A stretch of 64,000 nt of DNA from positions 1 through 64,000 of the forward strand of contig CAVYUN010000001.1 of the NCBI GenBank assembly GCA_963771735.1. Direction: 5' to 3'. Positions within the stretch are counted from its first letter, which is position 1. Every line of letters begins with the position of its first letter. This DNA comes from 66-474 sp963771735 (GTDB taxonomy: Bacteria > Pseudomonadota > Gammaproteobacteria > Xanthomonadales > Rhodanobacteraceae). The position numbers and the translations under genes are program-made. The notes below the pieces were generated by a model. The model made no database searches and was not told the origin of the DNA. It was given only the letters and a program-made list of their open reading frames with translations. Below, piece by piece: positions 42,756-50,955 of this stretch.

Positions 42756-44462
42756 ATGAAACGTACTTCCCTGCACGGTGCAACCGCCGTGTTGCTGACC
42801 CTGGCAATCGCAAGCAGCGTTTGCGCCGCGCCGCCCGTTGCTCCGTACACCTGGACCAGGGTCGTCAACAATCGCGACTACATTCCGTCGGCAACCTGCG
42901 ATCCGGCCAGGCCCGTGGTGCCATCATGCCGCACCTTCAACAGCTACAACCAGCCGTCGGTCAATGTCGCCGGCATGGTCGTGTTCCGCGCCCGCAGCCG
43001 CGCCGGCCAGGGCGGCGGCCAACCGGCGCACGGCGTCTACACCCGCAACATGGCCACCGGGGGCCCGCTGCACCTGGTGATGGACCGCGCCACCCTGGTC
43101 CCGCAGCCGAACAATCGCGACACGCTCTTTCGCGAACCGCCGTCGTTCCCGCGCATCGACATGTACTCGGACACGATCGCCACGCGCGGCGGCCATGCGC
43201 CGGTCTGGACGGTGACCAATGATGCCGGCGAGACCATCGAGCAGCTTGGCACCAATGGCATCTATGCCGATCCGTTCGGCAACCTGGTCACCGCCGCCAG
43301 CAAGTTGGGTGCCGACGGCGCGCCATTCCCGTATTTCGGTGTGCCCGAACTGCCGGGTACGCCGTTCGACGTGTTTCCGGGTTCGCCCGCGGTCACCGGC
43401 GGCAACGTCATCGTGTTCAAGGGCAACTACACCGAGGGCGTGGTATCACGCACCGGCGTCTACTACCGCACGCTGATGCCGGCGCCGTTGGTGCTGCCCG
43501 ACGGCAGCCGCCTGCAGCCGGCCGGCGGCATGCAGCCCGCGGTGCTGATCGCCAACAACCGCAACACCCTGATACCGGGCAGCAATGTCGTGTTCGGCTC
43601 GGTGGCGCCGCCCAGCGCGGCGGACGGCAAGGCCGTGTTTGCCGGTTTCGACAACGAGGACCAACCCACTCGCGGCGGCATCTATATCGCGCCGCTCGGT
43701 CGGGCCAACCCGCAGCTGAGGGCATTGGTAAGCATCGGCCAGCGGGTGCCCGGGCAGGGCCCCGCGGCGCGTTTCAACCAGCTCGGCGAGGGCGTCTCGT
43801 TCGACGGCCGCTTCGTCGCCTTCTGGGGGGCGTGGGGCACAGAGACCCGCACCCTGGTGCTGCCCTGTCCGACCGACGGCAATGCCGATCTGCTTGCTTA
43901 CTGCCATGCAACCTATCCGGATGGCTACACCGTGAAGGTTCCCGTGCACCAGGGCATCTTCGTCGTCTACGCCCGCACCGGTCGGTTGGTCACCGTCGTC
44001 GCCAGTCCCGGGGACTTCAGCGACTTCCTCTACTGGAACTTCTCGGGCCACGTACCGGGTTCGCAAACGGATGAGGACGAGGAGCCGGCGCGCTGGCGCT
44101 CGGCGGCGTTCGTGGCGGTCTCCGGCTTGGTCAACGGGCAATTCAGCCGCGACATCTTCCATGTCGCCTTCAAGGCGCGCACGGGTGACGTGGAGAACGG
44201 TGCCTACGTGGATCCCGTGGACGGCATCTACTTGCGCCGCGGCCCCACGCTGTCGCCGTTGGTGGCTGTGGCGCAGACCGGCGAAGCCGGCACGCTGCTG
44301 GATCCGGATGCAGTCGATCCCGATACCGGTGCCATCCTGCCGGTCACCGGCGTGGGCCTGGAACGCGAGGGCTTCCGCGGCGACCATCTGGTGATCACCG
44401 TCAGCATGGGCACCGAAGTCGCCGGCTGGGCCGGAATCTACCTCACCAACATCCACCAGTGA
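42756..44462 (+). CDS. large secreted protein, DUF7453/beta-propeller-like
   Basis: 568 residues with a signal peptide (MKRTSLHGATAVLLTLAIASSVCA). The mature protein repeats motifs of the kind 'NVAGMVVFRA', 'AVTGGNVIVFKGNY', 'SADGKAVFAGFDN', 'GVSFDGRFVAFWGAWG', each followed by 'GIY/GVY' strands. That is suggestive of propeller blades. Eight or so cysteines, including a CRTFNSYNQ segment, could form disulfides. Role unknown. AAGGA lies upstream of ATG 42756. It sits between mtfA and the mtfA tail copy. Confidence 0.72.
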   Translation: MKRTSLHGATAVLLTLAIASSVCAAPPVAPYTWTRVVNNRDYIPSATCDPARPVVPSCRTFNSYNQPSVNVAGMVVFRARSRAGQGGGQPAHGVYTRNMATGGPLHLVMDRATLVPQPNNRDTLFREPPSFPRIDMYSDTIATRGGHAPVWTVTNDAGETIEQLGTNGIYADPFGNLVTAASKLGADGAPFPYFGVPELPGTPFDVFPGSPAVTGGNVIVFKGNYTEGVVSRTGVYYRTLMPAPLVLPDGSRLQPAGGMQPAVLIANNRNTLIPGSNVVFGSVAPPSAADGKAVFAGFDNEDQPTRGGIYIAPLGRANPQLRALVSIGQRVPGQGPAARFNQLGEGVSFDGRFVAFWGAWGTETRTLVLPCPTDGNADLLAYCHATYPDGYTVKVPVHQGIFVVYARTGRLVTVVASPGDFSDFLYWNFSGHVPGSQTDEDEEPARWRSAAFVAVSGLVNGQFSRDIFHVAFKARTGDVENGAYVDPVDGIYLRRGPTLSPLVAVAQTGEAGTLLDPDAVDPDTGAILPVTGVGLEREGFRGDHLVITVSMGTEVAGWAGIYLTNIHQ

Positions 44463-44518
44463 GCGGTCGCAGTCCGGACTCTAGTTCACGCGAGCCTGTG
44501 CCGTACAAATGAGGATCC

Positions 44519-44551
44519 GGGTCGTGTCCCGCACGGTGCGGGACATGACCC
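44519..44551. repeat. 16-bp near-perfect palindrome beyond mtfA
   Basis: GGGTCGTGTCCCGCAC pairs with GTGCGGGACATGACCC around one base, with a single G-T wobble. It lies between the convergent secreted-protein and mtfA genes, a typical place for a bidirectional terminator, but it has no T tract. A REP-like unit is the alternative. Confidence 0.6.
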
Positions 44552-44614
44552 CGTGCCGCATGGCGGTTTCGAAAAAGGTCCAGGACGATGTTGTCGGCGG
44601 GCGCCATCGCGCGC

Positions 44615-45370
44615 TCAACGCGGTTGTTGCCGATAAAACTGCGCGAGCTGGTCGTGCACGTCCGGCAAATGCTTGCGCAGGATGGCCGGTCCTTCGAAGA
44701 ACTGCTCGCTGACCACCGCGAAGAACTCGGCCGGGCTTTCCAGGCCGTACGGGTCGATCGGCAAGTGGATTCCCTCGCGTTGCTCGTCCCTGAGGCGATC
44801 CCATGCGTGCGAGAAGACCCGCCACCACGTGCGGTTGTCCATGCGCCGGTGCAAGGGCGGAAAGCCGTTGGCGTCGCCGTTGAGCATGTCGAGCTTGTGG
44901 GCCATTTCATGGATGACCACGTTGCGCCCGGGCTGTTGCCCGATCTCCAGCACGTCCGCCCACGACAGGATCACCGGCCCGCGTCCCCAGGCCTCGCCGG
45001 ACATCACGCTGTTGGACTGATGCACCACGCCTGCCGCATCCGTGTGCTCGTGGCGTGGAATGAATGCGTCCGGATACACGATCACGCTGCGCCAGCCGTC
45101 GTACCAGTCGAAGCCCAGTTTCAGGATTGGCACGCACGCATGGGTCGCGAGCAGGACGCGGTCGGCTTCGCCGAGCTCCAGTCCCTTGACCGGTTCCAGC
45201 GACTTGCGGTCGAGGAACAGCGTCGCCAGCACGCGCAGCGTGGACTGGTCGGACGCGCCCAGCCGGCGTGCCGGGGCGCAGCGTTGCAGTGCGGCTTGCC
45301 AAGCCGGCTCGGCGATAGGGTGGTCGGCGACGATGCGCCGAACGCGCCAGTTTCTGATCCGGTCGAACAT
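44615..45370 (-). CDS. mtfA: MtfA-type zinc peptidase
   Basis: 251 residues. HEMAHKLDMLNGDANGFPPL at 154 onward has the HExxH zinc motif and the downstream signature of the MtfA/DUF980 family. DRVLLATHACVPILKLGFDWYDGW and IVYPDAFIP also fit. Known: E. coli MtfA binds the Mlc repressor and is an aminopeptidase affecting glucose PTS regulation; whether a PTS exists here is unknown. Start ATG 45370 follows the family length. The last 40 codons are duplicated at 42428-42555. Confidence 0.92.
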   Translation of the reverse strand: MFDRIRNWRVRRIVADHPIAEPAWQAALQRCAPARRLGASDQSTLRVLATLFLDRKSLEPVKGLELGEADRVLLATHACVPILKLGFDWYDGWRSVIVYPDAFIPRHEHTDAAGVVHQSNSVMSGEAWGRGPVILSWADVLEIGQQPGRNVVIHEMAHKLDMLNGDANGFPPLHRRMDNRTWWRVFSHAWDRLRDEQREGIHLPIDPYGLESPAEFFAVVSEQFFEGPAILRKHLPDVHDQLAQFYRQQPR

Positions 45371-45549
45371 GGACACATTCCGGGTGGAGCCGCACGCGAA
45401 TGACGTCGCGAACAGCTGCGCGCATTGGTACCAAGACGTTGAAGTTGGGTTGCGGAGCGGATTTTCCAACGTTGCCCGCTACGCTCACCGGGGTTTGGGT
45501 GTGGGTATAAAGTGTGGCGCATGAGCGCCGTCTGCCCAGGGGACTGGAT

Positions 45550-46578
45550 ATGCGCACGTTGCTGATGCCATGGGTTGTTGCCGCGGCATGCCTGTCGGCC
45601 CTTGCCTGTGCGGGATCTGCATTTGCGACAGGGGCGCAAGCGGACATCCACCTGCACGCAGTCAAGTGGCCCAACCGGATCGGCTACTGGCGGCAATCGG
45701 GTTTCGTCGAGATGGTGCCGCCGGTCCGGTTGCCGATGGACAAGAACACCGATGAGTACATCAGGGTCTGGTTGCGCATTCCCGCCGGCGGAAAAATCTC
45801 CGTGAAGTGGTTGCCCGGTCAGAATCGTTACACCCTGGAGTTTCCGCCCGGCACGGTGGCCGACCGCATCGATGGCGGCCACGACCAGAAGCAGGCGATG
45901 TTCACGGTCGACGGCATCGCGGACGTGCGCGGCGCGACGATCGCGGCCGATGGCAGGACCTGGTGGCACGTCTACGAGCCGGTGCCCGGCGAGTCGTCGA
46001 AGTGGTTGCACGGCTTTGCCTGGCTGCGCACCGGACCTGTTGGCGACGACCTCGCCGCCGACAGCCTGATCAAGCTCTACTATCCGGGCGTGCCGGCCAG
46101 GGCCAAGAAGGAAATGGCGGAATTCCGCAGGCTCAACCAATGCAGTGCCTGCCACATGCCCGACCGCCCGGTGCCGACCGACACGACCGGAAATGATTTG
46201 TCGTTCCCCACGACGAGCAGTGGCCTGTCGGTGCCCGAGACCGACGCGGATGGTTTCTACCAGCCGATCACCGTGCTGACCGACAGCATGACGCTGGTCA
46301 ACATACGCCCATGGGATCTCAACATCGACGACCCGTACATCACGGTCTGGTGCGGCAAGGCCAGGGCCGGGCTGACCACGAAGGGCAACGATTACCGCAG
46401 GTATCTTTGTCCCGGCAACGCGGTTCCGGTTGGCAAGCTCGACATGGCGGCTGCGCTGGCTCACCAGGATCCGCACGCGCTGGCAGTCTGTGCGTCGCGG
46501 AAATACCTCTACGAGCACATGACGGGGACGGATCGCAAGGACTTTGCCAGCGGTTTCGCCGAGTGCTCGATCCGTTGA
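45550..46578 (+). CDS. exported monoheme c-type cytochrome-like protein
   Basis: 342 residues with a signal peptide (to about residue 27). One heme motif, CSACH at 198-202, lies in the middle of the protein, a less common position. The N-terminal 180 residues are beta-rich (SVKWLPGQNRYTLEFPPGT) and the C-terminal part has paired Cys (VWCGKARAG, YLCPGN, VCASRKY, ECSIR). Proteins of this layout are usually annotated as cytochrome c family of unknown role. GGGGACTGG precedes ATG 45550. Divergent from mtfA. Confidence 0.75.
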   Translation: MRTLLMPWVVAAACLSALACAGSAFATGAQADIHLHAVKWPNRIGYWRQSGFVEMVPPVRLPMDKNTDEYIRVWLRIPAGGKISVKWLPGQNRYTLEFPPGTVADRIDGGHDQKQAMFTVDGIADVRGATIAADGRTWWHVYEPVPGESSKWLHGFAWLRTGPVGDDLAADSLIKLYYPGVPARAKKEMAEFRRLNQCSACHMPDRPVPTDTTGNDLSFPTTSSGLSVPETDADGFYQPITVLTDSMTLVNIRPWDLNIDDPYITVWCGKARAGLTTKGNDYRRYLCPGNAVPVGKLDMAAALAHQDPHALAVCASRKYLYEHMTGTDRKDFASGFAECSIR

Positions 46579-46702
46579 CGCTGAAAAGGAACCAAACACT
46601 CACAGTCAACAAAATGTTGATGTACGGTCCGTTCTGGTTAAGCGTTTCGCCATCACCGGGTGTATTTGCCCGGCATGTCCACGAGCGAAGGGGAGGCGGC
46701 GG

Positions 46703-47647
46703 ATGAGCAACTGGCGCAAGGGTTGGCAACTGATCGTTCATTCGTTGAAGGTTTTCAGGGCCTACCCGTCCTTTCTTGTTCCGATATTTCTTGTATGGAT
46801 CTTCTACGCCTCCGGCATCCTTTGCATCAAATACGACTATCGGTGGAGCCTGCACGGTGCCGGGCTGGATACGGGCGTCGCGTTCCTGTTCCTGTTCGCG
46901 GTTTCGTTCCTGATCCTCATCTCCTTCACGGCGGTCCTGGAGATGATCCGGCAGTTCGAGGGCGGCAAGCCCTCGCTTGGAAAAGCCATGGACAAGGTCG
47001 TGGGCAGGGACATGCTCAGCGTGCTGCCCTTGGCCGTCGTCTGGGCCACCATCTGGCTGGTACTGGCCATCATCGAGGCCATGCTCTCGAACTCGAAGAA
47101 GAACAATGGTGGCGACGACGAGTTCACGGCGGAGAATGCCGCGACAACGTTGGCGGGCTATGGAAAGTTCTCCTTCAGTGCGGCCTTCATCGAAGCCTTG
47201 CAGAAAGGCGTGCGCATGGTGATGTTCCTGATCCTGCCGGCCATTGCATGGGAAAACCTCGGCTTCGTGAAAGCGGTCAAAAAGGGACTGGCGGTGTTCC
47301 GCGCACACCCCGGCTTGTTTGGCAGCGGGTATGCGTTGACCTACGCGGCGGCTGCCGTCGTGTTCCTGCCGGCTGCGGTCGTGTTCGAACTCGGAACGAG
47401 TCATCATCGCTATCCGCCACTCGTGCATTTCCCAGCCTATGTCTGGGTGGCCACGATCATATACATGGGATTTGCCTGGACCTTGTCCATTTACCTCGAG
47501 CAGATGTTCATGGCGCAGCTTTATCTCTGGCACATGAAGTGGGAAAAGGCGGCGGCGGAAGCGAAGGAAGAAGGCAAACCCGCGCCCCTTTTCAAGGATG
47601 TGCCGCGTCCCGAGCTGCTTCAAAAGACGCCGGGGCTTTTCACCTGA
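46703..47647 (+). CDS. integral membrane protein, DUF6159-like
   Basis: 314 residues with about six membrane helices. KGWQLIVHSLKVFRAYPSFLVPIFLVWI, FEGGKPSLGKAMDKVVGRDML and WENLGFVKAVKKGLAVFRAHPGLF are typical of the family in which two similar halves carry three helices each. Function unknown. GGGAGG precedes ATG 46703. Confidence 0.7.
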   Translation: MSNWRKGWQLIVHSLKVFRAYPSFLVPIFLVWIFYASGILCIKYDYRWSLHGAGLDTGVAFLFLFAVSFLILISFTAVLEMIRQFEGGKPSLGKAMDKVVGRDMLSVLPLAVVWATIWLVLAIIEAMLSNSKKNNGGDDEFTAENAATTLAGYGKFSFSAAFIEALQKGVRMVMFLILPAIAWENLGFVKAVKKGLAVFRAHPGLFGSGYALTYAAAAVVFLPAAVVFELGTSHHRYPPLVHFPAYVWVATIIYMGFAWTLSIYLEQMFMAQLYLWHMKWEKAAAEAKEEGKPAPLFKDVPRPELLQKTPGLFT

Positions 47648-47747
47648 CGGCACGACGGCATGTCAAGAAGGCAGGGTCCTTTCCATGCCACGAATCGACA
47701 TGGCGACACCCAAAACAGCAAAGTTCCGCGGCAAGGAGGGTTCCAAC

Positions 47748-48215
47748 ATGGTCATGAATCGATGGGCCGCCGTGGCGGCATGCCTTATTACACAGCTTTA
47801 CGCGGCGACGACCGTTGCGGCTTCCGCTGTGCATGCGCGGATCCAGTCGCGGATCGACGCGATGGATGCCGCAGCCAACACCCACGATGCCGATGCTTTC
47901 CTCAAGCCGTTCGTGCACGGGCCGCAACTCGTGTTCGTGATCAACGGACACGTGATACGCGGTTGGGATGCCTTGCATGCCCAGCAGCTGAAGTGGTGGC
48001 ACAACGGCAAGTCGGATGCACATTACGCGCACACTGCGCCCGTGAGGTTCATGGACCTGGCTCCCGGTGTGGTAGTCACCACCGAGGAACTGGATTCCCG
48101 GCGCACTGGTCCGGACGGCAAGGTGCAGACCGGCACGTTCGTCGTGACCAACCTCTGGAAACGCGACGGTGGCAATTGGCGGATCGTGTACGCCCACGAA
48201 TCCTGGGCGCGTTGA
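47748..48215 (+). CDS. exported SnoaL/DUF4440-like protein
   Basis: 155 residues. Signal-like hydrophobic start (WAAVAACLITQLYAATTVAAS), then a nuclear-transport-factor-2 fold: IQSRIDAMDAAANTHDADAFLKPF, VFVINGHVIRGWDALHAQQ, and WKRDGGNWRIVYAHESWA, the family's C-terminal strand. Function unknown; periplasmic. GGAGGG precedes ATG 47748. It lies 250 bases upstream of norB but shows no link to it. Confidence 0.78.
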   Translation: MVMNRWAAVAACLITQLYAATTVAASAVHARIQSRIDAMDAAANTHDADAFLKPFVHGPQLVFVINGHVIRGWDALHAQQLKWWHNGKSDAHYAHTAPVRFMDLAPGVVVTTEELDSRRTGPDGKVQTGTFVVTNLWKRDGGNWRIVYAHESWAR

Positions 48216-48435
48216 GCGATTTTCCAGGGCACGTTCATAAGTGGTGTGTCAAACGAGAGGCCGACGGGCCATGCCCACCCCGGGTGCCGGCAGGTTGCCG
48301 GACATTGCGCTCCACTGGCTCGCGCAGCCCCGCGGACATCGAGCAAGCGGGCCATTCGCGGCGCCGTCGCTCCGGGCGTGACGAGCACCGGGCAGGCGCT
48401 TGGCGTTTGAACGAGTGGTATTGCAGGACTAGACT

Positions 48436-48458
48436 TCCCCGCGAGTCGTTCGCGGGGA
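48436..48458 (+). promoter_or_regulatory. hairpin covering the norB ribosome binding site
   Basis: TCCCCGCGA (48436-48444) and TCGCGGGGA (48450-48458) pair perfectly; the second arm contains the GGGGA of the Shine-Dalgarno sequence just before ATG 48466. Translation could be controlled through it. No FNR/NsrR box was recognised further upstream. The rest of 48216-48435 shows no gene. Confidence 0.5.
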
Positions 48459-48465
48459 GAATGCC

Positions 48466-50770
48466 ATGCACGCGGATGTCAAGCATCTGGAAGCAGGCAA
48501 CGGCTACGACCGCACCGCCAAGGTGCTGGTCTGGTTGCTGTTGATCGTCACGGTGGGCTGCTGGGCCGGGCATGATCGCCGCAACCTACGTGACCTACCA
48601 GCGCGCGGCGCCATTGCCGCAGGAACATGGTGACGCGCAATGGCCACGACGTGATGACGCGCGATGACATCGTGGCCGGCAAGTCGGGTTCCAGAAAGCC
48701 GACCTGATGGACTACGGCAGCCTGTACGGCATGGGCTCGTATTTCGGCGAGGACTACACCGCCGAATACCTGGTCGCAGCTGGGCAAGCAGGTCGAGGAG
48801 AACATCGCCAGGCGCGGTACGGCAAGGCCGTTCGCCGCGCTGGACGACGAGCAGCAGCTGGGCGTGCAGCACGAGATGCAGCAGCATGCTGCAGGGCATC
48901 GATCTGACCGGCAACACGGTGGTGCTGCCCGACGCGGTGGCCGAGGCGATCGGCGCACGTTGCGCGGGCAAGATCGCGCCTGGCTGCTCAGCGACGATTT
49001 CGCCAAGGGCTACACGCGCGCCTACAGCCTCGACCCGGACACGGCCGGCCAGACCGCCGATTTCCTGCTGTATTCGTCGCTGACCACGGTCGCGCGGCGC
49101 CCGGACCAGGACTACTCCTGGACCATCAACTGGCCGGCCGAGCCGCTGGTCGGCAACACACCGACGACCGGCGACCTTCAAGTGGACCTGGATCTCGTTC
49201 ACGCTGGTGTTCTTCGGCATCGGCGCGGTGGTGGCGATCTTCCGCATCTTCATCGAGCCGCAGGCAGGACGAGCCGCTCGGGACCGGTGGCAGGAACTGG
49301 GCAAATTTCGCCACCCACGCCCAGCCAGCGCGCGCTGTGGAAATATTTCCTGGTGGTGGCCGCGGTGCTGCTGGTGCAGATCCTGGCCGGCTCGATCATG
49401 GCGCACTACTACACCGAACGCGCCGGTTTCTACGGCATCGGCCATCGACACTGGCTGCCGTTCGCGTTCCTGCGCAAGCGTGCACCTGCAGTCGCCGATC
49501 GTGTGGATCGGCGTGAGCTGGATCGGCGCGGGCCTGTTCCTGGCGCCCCTGATCGGCGGGCGTGAGCCAAGGGCCAGCGTTTCCTGGTCAACCTGATCTT
49601 CTGGGTGCTGGTGGTGATCGTCGCCGGCGCGCTGATCGGCAATTATCTCGGCATCATGGGCGTGATCGACGAGAACTGGTTCTGGTTCGGCAACCAGGGC
49701 CTGTCGTATCTGGAGCTGGGCCGCTTCTGGCAGATCCTGTTCTTCGTCGGCCTGCTGGTCTGGAGCCTGGTGCTGCTGCGGGCGTTCTGGCCGACCCTGA
49801 AGTCGCTGTTCCAGCGCAGCGGTCGCTGTACAGCCTGTTCCGCATCGAGCACCTGCTCTGGTACAGCACCCTCGGCGTGGCCGTGATCTATGCCTTCGGC
49901 ATGGTGCCGCTGGCGCGCGCCGAACCCGTCATTCGCGATCACCGATTTCTGGCGCTGGTGGGTGGTGCACCTGTGGGTGGAATGGGCTTCGAGCTGTTCA
50001 CCGCCGCGGTCACCGGCTACTTCCTGATGGCACTGGGGCTGGTTTCGCGCAAGCTGGTCGAGCGCGCGGTGCTGTTCGAATGGATCCTGATCCTGATCAG
50101 CGGCATCCTCGGCACCGGCCATCACATGTACTGGGTCGGCGAGCCGGGCTTGTGGATCGGCGTCGGCAGCATGTTCTCGTTCCTCGAGGTGCTGCCGCTG
50201 GTGCTGCTGGTGCTGGAAGCGATCGAGCAGCAGCGCAATATCGGCAAGCAGCGAACTTCCCGTATCGCCTGGCCTATCTGTACCTGGTCGGTTCGGCGTT
50301 CTGGAATTTCGTCGGCGCCGGGGTGTTCGGTGGTGGCACGCTCAATGCGCCGCTGGTGAACTACTACGAGCACGGCACCTTCCTCACGCTGAACCACGCG
50401 CACACCGCCATGTTCGGTGCGTTCGGCATGCTGGCGATCGGCCTGGTCTACATGGTGCTGCGCTATCTCGACGGCGACGCGGCCATGGAGCGACCGGCTG
50501 GGCGTATGGGCGTTCTGGCTGTACAACGCCGGCCTGGTCATGTGGGTCGTGCTGAACTTCTATCCCGGTCGGCTGGCCGCAACTGCAGGCGGTGTACGAA
50601 CACGGCTATGCCTACGCGCGCAGCCTGGAGTTCTACGACACCACCATCTTCTGGCAGTGGATGCGCATGCCCGGCGACGTCGTGTTCGCGATCGGCGCCC
50701 TGCTGATGGCCTGGGATTTCACCGCCAAGCTGTGGCAGCAATGGAAGGCGAAAGCGAGGCACGAAGCCAT
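48466..50770 (+). pseudogene. norB: quinol-type nitric oxide reductase (norB/norZ) with many indels
   Basis: Reading across frames gives a nearly full qNOR of about 750 residues. It starts MHADVKHLEAGNGYD and continues through MVTRNGHDVMTRDDIV, NWPAEPLVGNTPT, HLWVEWAFELFTAA, GTGHHMYWVG and NHAHTAMFGAFGMLAIGLVY. These carry the heme and FeB histidines. The frame must change about every 40-90 bases, for instance near 48571, 48624, 48688, 48776, 48817 and 48830, yet the amino acids between are well conserved. Such density is unlike its neighbours. Known: qNOR reduces NO to N2O using quinol at the inner membrane. Either a very recent multi-hit pseudogene or, more likely, an error-rich stretch of assembly. 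The end is uncertain. Confidence 0.8.
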
Positions 50771-50955
50771 CACCTGCACGGGAACGGAGGGCGACGGGTT
50801 CGTCCACGGACTTCCGGGTTTCCCTGAGCGTGTCGGCGTGCGAGTTCGCACGGGAAGGGACCGCTCGGGGGCGTGCAGTGACTTTCCGCATATGCTTTAC
50901 CCTCGGCGATCATGCTTAATGGCGGGATGTTCCGTGGAAGCGGCAGGGGAATACG

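Noticed and set aside
48466..50770. Regularly spaced line-break artefact as the cause of the norB indels
   Set aside because: I measured the first six indel positions; their spacing (53, 64, 88, 41, 13) is irregular, so a fixed-column formatting error does not explain them.
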